This document shows positions 9,867-17,473 of a DNA stretch of 64,000 nt, piece after piece. Under the pieces are notes generated by a model. The model had not been told where the DNA came from. It saw only the letters and a list, made by a program, of their open reading frames with translations, and made no database searches. Made by a program: the position numbers and the translations under genes. The DNA comes from Candidatus Zixiibacteriota bacterium (GTDB taxonomy: Bacteria; Zixibacteria; MSB-5A5; WJJR01): NCBI GenBank assembly GCA_036397555.1, contig DASWIS010000031.1, forward strand, positions 188,004 through 252,003. The letters are read 5' to 3'. Each line of letters begins with the position of its first letter. The stretch's first letter is position 1.

Positions 9867-10735
9867 GCAACGCCATCTGCGATGTCGTGATTGTTACCCA
9901 CAATTCGGAGCGCGAAATCGTGGCTTGCATCGAATCCGTGTATGCCGCGAGCGCGCAGCCGCTGAATGTCGTTGTCGTCGACAACGCATCGTCCGACCGG
10001 ACGGTCGATCTCATCGCGCGGACATTCCCTCACGTGCGGTTGATCGCCAACACGACCAATCGCTTCTACGCCGCCGCCGGCAACCAGGGCGCCGAGTGCG
10101 CGGCTGGAGAGTTTTTGGTCCTGCTCAATCCCGATACTGTCCTGCCGGTCGGCGGTATCGATGCACTGTTCCGGCGCTTGAAGCACGATACCGGACTGGC
10201 AGCCGTCGCGCCGATGCTGATCGGTCCCGATGGGAAGCGGCAGTTGTCACTGCGCGAACTGCCGCGGCTGGATACTTTGTGGTACGACCTTCTGGGTTTG
10301 TCCCTTGTGTTTCACGGATCGGAAACATTCGGACGCTGGCGCATGGGCTACTTCGACGGCTGCACATCCCGGCCGGTCGAACAACCGATGGCCAGTTGCC
10401 TGATGATCAGAAGATCAGTTTGGCAGGAAGTGGGGCCATTCGATGAATCGTACCCGATGTTCTTCAACGATGTCGATTGGTGCCGTCGCCTCAAGGAGCA
10501 CGGCGGGAAGATCCTCTACGACCCCGACATCACCGTCCGGCACGTCGGTGGCGCATCGATCAATCGGCGCAAGGTGAGGATGATCTGGATGGGGCATGCG
10601 GCATACCTGCGCTATCTGGATCGCTTGTACCGTCCGCGCCCGCATTGGCGGATGCTCGTCTGGATGTCCGCGCCGCTCGTCTGGCTGGCGGCCGCGGTGC
10701 GTTCGATTTGGTGGAGTGTCAAACGCGCAGGGTAG
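9863..10735 (+). CDS. Glycosyltransferase family 2, rhamnosyltransferase-like
   Basis: 290 residues with a GT-A fold: DVVIVTHNSEREIVACIESV at the N-terminus, VVVVDNASSDRTVD, the NQGAE stretch, the metal-binding region LLNPDTVLPV (DxD-type position), and a C-terminal FFNDVDWCRRLKEHGGKILYDP with the likely catalytic base region and the RHVGGASIN motif. These are typical of WbbL-type rhamnosyltransferases of O-antigen synthesis. A hydrophobic stretch near the C-terminus (MLVWMSAPLVWLAAAV) may tether it to the membrane. Starts with GTG overlapping the previous stop (GTGA). Its own stop is only two bases from the stop of the convergent peptidase gene. Confidence 0.86.
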   Translation: MSNAICDVVIVTHNSEREIVACIESVYAASAQPLNVVVVDNASSDRTVDLIARTFPHVRLIANTTNRFYAAAGNQGAECAAGEFLVLLNPDTVLPVGGIDALFRRLKHDTGLAAVAPMLIGPDGKRQLSLRELPRLDTLWYDLLGLSLVFHGSETFGRWRMGYFDGCTSRPVEQPMASCLMIRRSVWQEVGPFDESYPMFFNDVDWCRRLKEHGGKILYDPDITVRHVGGASINRRKVRMIWMGHAAYLRYLDRLYRPRPHWRMLVWMSAPLVWLAAAVRSIWWSVKRAG

Positions 10736-10737
10736 GA

Positions 10738-13179
10738 CTACCTCAACAAGACCAGCTTTCTCACACGTGTCTCGGCCCCCTGCGCTAACCGCACAAAATA
10801 GACACCGGTGCCCAACGGACTCCCGTTATCATCGTTTCCGTCGAATGCGACTCGATGCGCACCGGCGGATTCGGTCTGATCGCACAGTGTGCGGACTTTG
10901 TGCCCCAGCACGTTGTACACAGCCAGGGATACACGATCCGATGCCGCCAGTTCGAAGGGGATGACCGTCCCTGCATTGAACGGATTGGGGTAGTTCGCCC
11001 CCAACGAAAAGCGTTCGGGCCGTATCTTGTCCCCATCGTTGACATCTGTGATGATCGATACCGGAATCGTGTCCACAACCAAGCGATGCTCGGGTTTGCT
11101 CGCGGTGATGATGATGTCGTGGTCCGACGGCATCGCCCAGTCGATGTCGACACTCCCGGAGCCGCCCGTGACCCCCGCGTTCCAAACTCCCTCGCTCCCG
11201 GCGACGGTCACCAGCGCTCCTGCAACCGGTGAGTCGCCTTCGCGGACAGTGACAGTGCCCAAACCATATCCCGGGAAAAACGACGACGGTGCTTCGACCG
11301 TGAGGGAGCGTGGCCGATCCTTCCAGACCGGCATCTCCGGATCACCATGAAGATTGTTGCCATAAATCAGATCGCGGTATCCCGGATAGGCGAGCTTGGC
11401 GAGCGTCTGGTAGACACCGACATGATTCGGCGTCTGCCCATCGGCCACATACTGATAAAACTTTTGCGACAGTTTCCACGACGATGACACCCAACCCCAG
11501 CGCGACTGCCCGATGAATGCGACCGCCCCGCCCAGCGGCGTCAACAGCAGCCGTTCGGCAACGCACTCCGCCGTCGAACCGCTCATCGGCGGGGAGTCGG
11601 TGTCGAATGCCCCCTGATCGCACGCCGCCGAGACATGAATTCCCGGACGCGGCGTCGCCGGGATCGTGTTCAGGTGCCCGTTGCCGTCACCGACTGTACC
11701 GAAAGTGAAGACATACGAAAGGGCGCTTTCGTTCAACCCGCTGGAGCGCACGACAAACCGATCATGGCTGCCGTGGACATAGTAATTGACCCAGCCGGCG
11801 CCGGCCGACAACAGCCCCGGTAAGTCCGCACCGCTGGGTGCGCTGGGGGCCGGCGCATCTCCCGACGGGTTTTCAACCATCGATGTCAGATCGTCGCTCC
11901 AGTACGATGGCCCCGCGTCGGCGACCAACTGGTGCTGCCCGCCGCCGCTCCAGTCGCGCATCTGGTCGGCGCAGATGTGCAATGACTTCGTCAGATAGGA
12001 GTCGTCGAGCGGCCCGCGCTCATACGCGATGATCTTCTGGACAATCGTGTTGGCCTCGGCAGCCGTCGAAAACAGCAGTCGGCCGACATACAACTCCGGA
12101 TAGATTTGCGGGTTGTCGCCGGAGATCTCGCCGTAGATGCCGTCGCCGTCGGCATCCCAGTCGCCGTTTAACTCGACAAAGTACAGATCGCAAACTTGCA
12201 GATTGTACGGACTGCCGGGATCGGAGTCGAAGCCCGCATAGGCGTAACGAATCGGTACGACCGTCTCATCGCCGCCCAGCACCACCCACTTCAGTCCCTG
12301 GCTGTGGGCCGCGGCGATGTAATTGCGAATCTGCGCCGCCTGGTCCTCACCGCCGTACTGCGCCACGATTGCCTCAATCGTCGCTACGCCAGCCGCCAAC
12401 CCGCGCCGCGCCTTCCACTCCGCCAGCGGACGCAACGTGTTTTTGAATGCGGACTTGGTAATCACGACATATTCGATTCCCAACGGCAGATCGCCCGGCC
12501 AGGTCCAGTCCGGCGGGGATGGGACACCGGGGATCCTCGACGGCGGGATGTTGGGGGCCGTCTCCAGTTGTTGACGGGCGAGTGATGCGAGCATGTCATA
12601 CGGGTTCAATGTGTCGCATGGCGGGCTGATCGGGTCGGCTTCGCCTCCCTGACTGACCGTGAGCGCCGCACGTCGGATCACGATGAGTTGATTCCGGCCC
12701 GGGTTGTATCGATACGGGCACCAGGCGAGGGCGGTGACCGCGGTCTCGCCGACTGCACCGCTCGACAACACACTAACCGGCGCGTCCGGATACCAGCGGT
12801 CGATCCCATAAACCTCCGGGCTGGGTGACAGTCGTATCGGCGCTGTGGCCGTGTCTGAGGTCGGCATGTCTCCGGACCACGGCGCGAGTTGACCGTTGAT
12901 CTCCAGCGTATCCGATTCGAGGATCTCAAGTCGCAGTTCGTCAGTGGCCACTGCCCCAGGCACCACAAGGGTCTTCCATGCCAAATCCGGCTCGCCCAGG
13001 GTCCCCGGAACCTCCGAGCCCGCGGTCAGCGAAAGCATGCCGCTGCCGGACTCGTGGAAGTCGGGAGTGTCGTGATGGACGAGTTCGTAGATTGGGCCGG
13101 AGGCCAGAGCCGGACGCGAAGTCCCGACCGTGGCAATTGTAATCAGCAAAACCCTGCAAAGCACCCAACCGCGGACCAT
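10738..13179 (-). CDS. Secreted C25 (gingipain-family) cysteine peptidase with type-IX-like C-terminal sorting domain
   Basis: 813 residues on the - strand. Signal peptide at 1-26 with an ALA cleavage site. The central region (about 230-590) is Peptidase_C25: LGIEYVVITKSAFKNTLRPLAEWK, then WVVLGGDETVVPIRYA, the His segment WVNYYVHGSHDRF and the Cys segment HVSAACDQGAFD, in the order seen in gingipains. In many C25 members the His is preceded by Gly (GHG); here it is VHG. The last about 90 residues contain NYPNPFNAGTVIPFEL and end in RVRKLVLLR, matching the FlgD-like/type A sorting domain of type IX secretion cargo. Together with the SprA homologue at 34.8 kb this suggests export through a T9SS-like route. 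Extracellular protein degradation or processing is the likely role. Confidence 0.88.
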   Translation of the reverse strand: MVRGWVLCRVLLITIATVGTSRPALASGPIYELVHHDTPDFHESGSGMLSLTAGSEVPGTLGEPDLAWKTLVVPGAVATDELRLEILESDTLEINGQLAPWSGDMPTSDTATAPIRLSPSPEVYGIDRWYPDAPVSVLSSGAVGETAVTALAWCPYRYNPGRNQLIVIRRAALTVSQGGEADPISPPCDTLNPYDMLASLARQQLETAPNIPPSRIPGVPSPPDWTWPGDLPLGIEYVVITKSAFKNTLRPLAEWKARRGLAAGVATIEAIVAQYGGEDQAAQIRNYIAAAHSQGLKWVVLGGDETVVPIRYAYAGFDSDPGSPYNLQVCDLYFVELNGDWDADGDGIYGEISGDNPQIYPELYVGRLLFSTAAEANTIVQKIIAYERGPLDDSYLTKSLHICADQMRDWSGGGQHQLVADAGPSYWSDDLTSMVENPSGDAPAPSAPSGADLPGLLSAGAGWVNYYVHGSHDRFVVRSSGLNESALSYVFTFGTVGDGNGHLNTIPATPRPGIHVSAACDQGAFDTDSPPMSGSTAECVAERLLLTPLGGAVAFIGQSRWGWVSSSWKLSQKFYQYVADGQTPNHVGVYQTLAKLAYPGYRDLIYGNNLHGDPEMPVWKDRPRSLTVEAPSSFFPGYGLGTVTVREGDSPVAGALVTVAGSEGVWNAGVTGGSGSVDIDWAMPSDHDIIITASKPEHRLVVDTIPVSIITDVNDGDKIRPERFSLGANYPNPFNAGTVIPFELAASDRVSLAVYNVLGHKVRTLCDQTESAGAHRVAFDGNDDNGSPLGTGVYFVRLAQGAETRVRKLVLLR

Positions 13180-13316
13180 CGTCCCCCTCCGCGGGCCGCA
13201 TCATTAAGACAGCCCCAGAGGATGGGGGATCAAAAGCGATGCCGGGGACTTATTTCGAGGTTGTCTTGAAGAGTGATCCGTAAGATATTGCTGTTCTGTA
13301 TGTTACGTCGTGTCGA

Positions 13317-13340
13317 GAATTAGCAATCCGAATAAGTCAA
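13317..13340 (-). promoter_or_regulatory. Candidate promoter of the C25 peptidase gene (TTGACT, 12 bases, TAATTC)
   Basis: Read on the - strand, TTGACT (13340-13335) is followed after 12 bases by TAATTC (13322-13317), about 140 bases upstream of the peptidase start. The spacing is too short for a classical sigma-70 promoter, but the same TTGAY-N12-TA arrangement recurs upstream of other genes in this window. No better-spaced -10 hexamer was seen for this -35. Confidence 0.3.
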
Positions 13341-13465
13341 ACTGGCCTACAGGCCCGCACAACCTAATGTGTTGGATTGGTCCCATATACTAACCCCAGT
13401 CTTCAACAGACAGCGAAAATCTCATCCTGACAGACGCTTAGACACAAAATACCGCTTGCGATTGA

Positions 13466-13520
13466 TCCCTGAATTCTCCATTTAATCCCTGTCGATGGGG
13501 AGATTCCCTACCAGTCCCTG
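13466..13520 (+). promoter_or_regulatory. Candidate MraZ operator: TCCCT boxes at about 10-base steps, overlapping a -10-like TTTAAT
   Basis: TCCCT occurs at 13466, 13486, 13505 and 13515 (three of them TCCCTG), with a weaker TCC at 13477 and an inverted GGGGA at 13497. The spacing of about one helical turn and the position 120-180 bases upstream of mraZ are those expected for MraZ direct-repeat boxes, which in Escherichia coli are TGGGN units with five-base spacers. TTTAAT at 13481-13486, with TTGCGA (spacer 19) or TTGATC (spacer 13) upstream, could be the dcw promoter, so bound MraZ would block it. The assignment is inferred. Confidence 0.5.
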
Positions 13521-13641
13521 AAGCTGAGGAATCTATCATATTCCCCGTTCGGTGGCCGGGTCGCAGTCTCCGGCCTGAATTGCTGAATTATCAAAACTGA
13601 ATAACCATCTGGTACTCAATCGATTGCCGTAACGACACCCA

Positions 13642-14076
13642 GTGGGATTCCTCGGATCATACAAGGCCGCGCTTGACTCGAAGTCGAGGCTGAGCATCCC
13701 TGCCAAGCTGCGACAGTCCTCTGATGCGTCGCTTGAGGTGGCGTATCTAATGCTGGGCCTCAACGGGTGCCTCTTTCTGGTGCCGAGGGCTGAATGGCGG
13801 CGCATCCAGTCAAAATTCGACCAGTTCAATTTCGCGCACGGCGACGCCAACTACTTCATGCGCGTTCTCATGCTCAATACGCATGAGATCTCGCCGGACA
13901 CGCAGGGACGTTTCCAAATACCCACGGAATTGGCCGGGAAAGTCGGCATCGACCATGATGTCCGCCTTCTGGGCATGAACCGCCGCATCGAAATCTGGAG
14001 CGCGAATAAGCTCGACGAGTATATCGCGGGATACGGCAAGTCATACGAGGAGGTCGCCGCGCAATTACTGCTGTGA
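13642..14076 (+). CDS. mraZ: MraZ transcriptional regulator of the dcw cluster
   Basis: 144 residues, the usual MraZ length, starting at GTG 13642: an in-frame TAA at 13630 leaves no other common start. Two AbrB-like swapped-hairpin domains are visible, the first from MGFLGSYKAALDSKSRLSIPA to about residue 55, the second from NTHEISPDTQGRFQIPTELA to about 125. The DSKxRxxIP and DxQGRxxIP repeats are the MraZ hallmark. MraZ forms rings and binds direct repeats upstream of its own gene, repressing the cell division and wall operon. There is no clear Shine-Dalgarno, so translation may be weak. The stop overlaps the next start as GTGA. Confidence 0.94.
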   Translation: MGFLGSYKAALDSKSRLSIPAKLRQSSDASLEVAYLMLGLNGCLFLVPRAEWRRIQSKFDQFNFAHGDANYFMRVLMLNTHEISPDTQGRFQIPTELAGKVGIDHDVRLLGMNRRIEIWSANKLDEYIAGYGKSYEEVAAQLLL

Positions 14077-15005
14077 CGGCCGCAGAGGGGACCGGAGCGT
14101 CCGGCAGCCGGCATCGTCCGGTGTTAGTCGACGCCGTCGTGCGCGAGTTGATCGTTGGACCGGGAGATTATCTGGATGCGACAGTCGGCGATGGAGGGCA
14201 CGCCGAGGCAATGTTGACGGTGCTGAGGGGGCAGGGACGCGTCATTGGGCTGGACCGCGACGCCGCCGCGATCGCAGGGGTGCAAACGCGGCTGGCGCAG
14301 TTCGGTGACCGGTTAATTGCCGTCCACGCCGACTATCGCAATCTCGCGGATGTGATCGAAACGCTGGGCGTCCGTCAACTGACGGGCGCCCTCTTCGATC
14401 TGGGGCTCTCGACGCCGCAAATTGACGATCCGCGACGCGGTTTCGCATACCGATTCGAGGGGTCGCTGGATCTGCGTTTCGATCAAACGCACGGTGTCAC
14501 CGCATCGGAGTGGATCAACCGCGCGGGCGAGCGCGAACTCACCGGAACACTCAGGGAGTACGGAGAAGAGCGTCACGCGCGGCGTCTGGCGCGCGGCATT
14601 ATTGCGACGCGTCGTCGCGCGCGCGTCGAAACCACCGGGCAGCTCAACGACGTCATTCGTTCCGTCGTCGGCGCGCATGGCGCCGCTTTCGGACGGACCG
14701 CGGCGCGAGTCTATCAGGCGCTGCGCATCAAAGTCAACGATGAGCTGGCCGCGATTCCCCGGGGAATCAATGCGGCACTTGAGTATCTGCGTCCTGGCGG
14801 TCGAGCTGCAGTGATCGCGTATCACTCGCTGGAGGATCGCCTCGTCAAGCAAATATTCAGGTCCGACGTGCGCGGGCGTCCGTTGCATCGACGCGTCATT
14901 CGGCCCGACCAGGACGAAATCGCCGCCAACCCGCGCGCGAAGGCGGCGCGACTCCGGGTCTTCGAGCGCACGGGTGAGGCGGCGTTCGACGAGGGGACAC
15001 GATGA
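14073..15005 (+). CDS. rsmH: 16S rRNA m4C1402 methyltransferase RsmH
   Basis: RsmH (MraW) methylates N4 of cytidine 1402 in 16S rRNA using S-adenosylmethionine. Visible signatures: HRPVLVDAVV near residue 14, the SAM-binding DATVGDGGHAEAML, GLDRDAAAI, the FDLGLSTPQIDDPRRGF stretch (DLGvSSxQld in the family), and the C-terminal RTAARVYQALRIKVNDEL and VIAYHSLEDRLVKQ. Length 310 is normal. It starts at GTG overlapping the mraZ stop, and its own TGA overlaps the ATG of ftsL, so these genes are translated as one coupled unit. Confidence 0.96.
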   Translation: MTAAEGTGASGSRHRPVLVDAVVRELIVGPGDYLDATVGDGGHAEAMLTVLRGQGRVIGLDRDAAAIAGVQTRLAQFGDRLIAVHADYRNLADVIETLGVRQLTGALFDLGLSTPQIDDPRRGFAYRFEGSLDLRFDQTHGVTASEWINRAGERELTGTLREYGEERHARRLARGIIATRRRARVETTGQLNDVIRSVVGAHGAAFGRTAARVYQALRIKVNDELAAIPRGINAALEYLRPGGRAAVIAYHSLEDRLVKQIFRSDVRGRPLHRRVIRPDQDEIAANPRAKAARLRVFERTGEAAFDEGTR

Positions 15006-15331
15006 AACGCAGCCGTCGCCGTCGTATTCACCTGCGCTGGTGGCTGTTGGCGTTCGGACTGGCCACGATGGCGGTTTGGCAACGCTACGCCGTCGTCAAG
15101 CTGGGCGAGGATGTCGATCATCGGCAACGTGAGATCACCGAATTGACTCGCGTGCGTGATGACCTGTTGGCCGAAACCGCCGTACTCAGCTCCCGTGAGC
15201 GCATCGAGGCCATTGCCGTCAATCGATTAGGGATGAAACCGACCACGGCGAAGCAGCGGCGTGAGATTCCGATTGATGCCGTCAACCCGCCTGCGTCGCC
15301 CAATGACGTTTCGATCACGGAGAAACTCTAA
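15002..15331 (+). CDS. ftsL: FtsL-like small divisome protein
   Basis: 109 residues. A very basic N-terminus (KRSRRRRIHLR) is followed by one transmembrane helix (WWLLAFGLATMAVW, about 12-26) and a periplasmic part predicted to be a coiled coil (residues 27-70), ending in IAVNRLGMKPTTAKQR. The RLGMxxP ending is conserved in FtsL, which partners with FtsB and FtsQ to activate septal wall synthesis by FtsW-FtsI. Family identification rests on topology, this motif and the position between rsmH and ftsI; sequence conservation of FtsL is always low. Confidence 0.85.
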   Translation: MKRSRRRRIHLRWWLLAFGLATMAVWQRYAVVKLGEDVDHRQREITELTRVRDDLLAETAVLSSRERIEAIAVNRLGMKPTTAKQRREIPIDAVNPPASPNDVSITEKL

Positions 15332-15391
15332 GAATTCCGCGCAGGCGCAGGGCCCAAACGGCCGCACAGACCGAGAGACAGGGATCGTCGG

Positions 15392-17473
15392 ATGAGACAA
15401 GGGGGGAGCGGTCGCGAGTTGGCGCGCACATTCGTGCGACGGCGTCGGCTGCTGTTGATCGCCGCGGTTTGTGTTTGGGGGGGCGTTTGGGCTCGTGCCT
15501 TTCAATTGCAGGTCCTGCACCAATCCGATCTGTCATTGGCCGCCGTTGAACAAAGCGACCGACTCGTGCGCCTCGCGGCGCCGCGTGGCGACATCGTCGA
15601 TTCCAAGGGCCGACACCTGGCGCTCAATGTCGCGCGCCGCTCGTACTTTGCGTATCCGGACCGCGAGACCTCGACCGCAACGCTGGCATTGAAGTTTGCC
15701 TCGGTTCGCGGGACCAACGTCCAGTCTCTCAGGAGTCAGTGGGCTCGGCGCGATGATCGTTTCACCTGGATGATTCGCCGTTGCGATGCCCAGACGGCAT
15801 CACGCATCGACGGTTGGGAGTTGCCGGGCGTCCATCCGACCTGGGAGTTTGATCGCGAATATCCGTCCCAGCCGTCCGGATGTGCGGGGGCCATCGGCTT
15901 TGCCAATGCGGATTTGATCGGCGCGGCCGGTTTGGAGTTGTACTACGACGACGCTCTGCGGGGACGCGACGGCGAGGGCGTGTTCCTCTCCGACGCCGTT
16001 GGACGGCGCTTTCGTGTTGATCCGATTGCCGGTCGCAAGCCGATCAGCGGCGCCCGTCTGCATCTGACCCTCGATCTGTGGTGGCAATCGGTCCTCTCCG
16101 ACGAGTTGACGCAGGCGGTCGCCAAATGGAAGGCAAGATCGGGATGCGCCCTGTTGATGGACCCCTACACCGGGGCCATCCTCGCCATGGCCGATGTCAA
16201 TCCGCATGGGCCGTCCACCCGCGATTTGAAAAGCCGCCTGGTATCGGATGTATTCGAGCCGGGTTCGACATTCAAGCTGGTCACGTTTGCGGCGGCGTTG
16301 TCCGACGGCGCGGTGCACCTCGGAGAATACTTCGACGGCGGTGACGGGGTCGGGGTGTTCTCCGGGCGCCGCATACGTGACGACAAGAAGCACGGTGTGC
16401 TCTCGGCACGGGAAGCGTTTACGGTCTCTTCCAACGTCATCACGGGGCGGGTCGCCAACCAACTTGCGCCCGGCCGCCTCGACTACTGGGTCCGTCGGTT
16501 CGGATTCGGCGAGCCCACGGGGATCGATCTGCCGGGCGAATCCGGCGGTCGCATTGCCATCCAACGCCGTTCCGACTTCAACATCGCGCAGCGGGCCATC
16601 GGGCACGGCATCGCGGTCACGCCGATTCAGTTGGCCACGGCCTTCGCCGCGGTCGCCAATGGCGGCTACCGGGTGCGCCCCCATCTGGCGCGGTCAATCG
16701 AGTATCCCGACAGCGTTACGACCGACATCGGGACACACGGTACGCGCATCCTCTCGCCGGACGTGGCATCGCTGATGGCGGAGTTAATGGCCGGCGTCGT
16801 GCGCGAAGGAACCGCCAGGACGATCTACGATGACGAGTATCCGATTGCCGGAAAGACCGGCACCGCCGAGAAACCCGATCCCGTCACCGGCGGGTACGAC
16901 AAAAACAAATACATGGCCTCGTTCGTCGGATTCTATCCAGCGGATAAGCCGCAAATCCTCGGTTTGGTCATTCTCGACGAGCCCGAGCCGATCCACTACG
17001 GCGGGCATACGGCGGCGCCGGTCTTGTTGAACACGATCCGCCGTGGCACCGCGCAATCGCGTCTCGATCCCGCGCAGCAAAACCTGCCGTCGAAGTCGCG
17101 TTTCAGTGAAGACTCTGCCGACTGGTCGCACCGCCTGGTGGCGTCGGTCGCGCCCTGGATCAGCCCAAAGGAAGCGTTCGCGGCGCCATCGGCCGATGAA
17201 GGAGACAATTCGTCCGAACGATCAGGCCTTCCCGGTAGTGAAACAGGGTGGAGCCGTCTGGGTCTGACGCCTGTCCGCGAAACCAACGCGGATGTTACCG
17301 AGCCCGATGTCTGGCCGGAAGTCACTGGAATGAACTTGAAAGATGCATTGAGCACACTGCGCGCGCACGGCGCACTCGCCGAGTTTTCCGGCAGCGGCGT
17401 GGTCATCGCGCAAACCCCGGATGCCGAGACGCCGATGACGGGAGACCGGACGTGCCGGTTGCAACTGCAATGA
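15392..17473 (+). CDS. ftsI: Septal penicillin-binding protein (FtsI/SpoVD type) with C-terminal PASTA domain
   Basis: 693 residues. One N-terminal transmembrane helix (LLLIAAVCVWGGVWA), a class B PBP dimerisation domain starting at RLAAPRGDIVDSKGR, and a transpeptidase domain with all three active-site motifs: S292-T-F-K295, S346-S-N348 and K488-T-G-T. It cross-links septal peptidoglycan in complex with FtsW. The last about 55 residues (VWPEVTGMNLKDALSTLRAHG onward in order) form a PASTA domain, a feature of SpoVD and PBP2x of Gram-positives and also seen in several FCB and other diderm lineages but absent from E. coli FtsI. About 60 bases separate it from ftsL; the stop overlaps the murE start. 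Confidence 0.95.
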   Translation: MRQGGSGRELARTFVRRRRLLLIAAVCVWGGVWARAFQLQVLHQSDLSLAAVEQSDRLVRLAAPRGDIVDSKGRHLALNVARRSYFAYPDRETSTATLALKFASVRGTNVQSLRSQWARRDDRFTWMIRRCDAQTASRIDGWELPGVHPTWEFDREYPSQPSGCAGAIGFANADLIGAAGLELYYDDALRGRDGEGVFLSDAVGRRFRVDPIAGRKPISGARLHLTLDLWWQSVLSDELTQAVAKWKARSGCALLMDPYTGAILAMADVNPHGPSTRDLKSRLVSDVFEPGSTFKLVTFAAALSDGAVHLGEYFDGGDGVGVFSGRRIRDDKKHGVLSAREAFTVSSNVITGRVANQLAPGRLDYWVRRFGFGEPTGIDLPGESGGRIAIQRRSDFNIAQRAIGHGIAVTPIQLATAFAAVANGGYRVRPHLARSIEYPDSVTTDIGTHGTRILSPDVASLMAELMAGVVREGTARTIYDDEYPIAGKTGTAEKPDPVTGGYDKNKYMASFVGFYPADKPQILGLVILDEPEPIHYGGHTAAPVLLNTIRRGTAQSRLDPAQQNLPSKSRFSEDSADWSHRLVASVAPWISPKEAFAAPSADEGDNSSERSGLPGSETGWSRLGLTPVRETNADVTEPDVWPEVTGMNLKDALSTLRAHGALAEFSGSGVVIAQTPDAETPMTGDRTCRLQLQ

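Larger units (their letters stand above)
13180..13641. other. 462-base divergent intergenic region between the C25 peptidase and mraZ
   Basis: AT-richer than its surroundings and free of credible genes. It must hold the promoter of the - strand peptidase gene and that of the dcw cluster on the + strand. Visible elements: a - strand promoter-like pair at 13317-13340, a perfect short inverted repeat GGCCTACAGGCC at 13344-13355, and an array of TCCCT boxes at 13466-13519 (listed separately). No intrinsic terminator was found. Confidence 0.7.
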
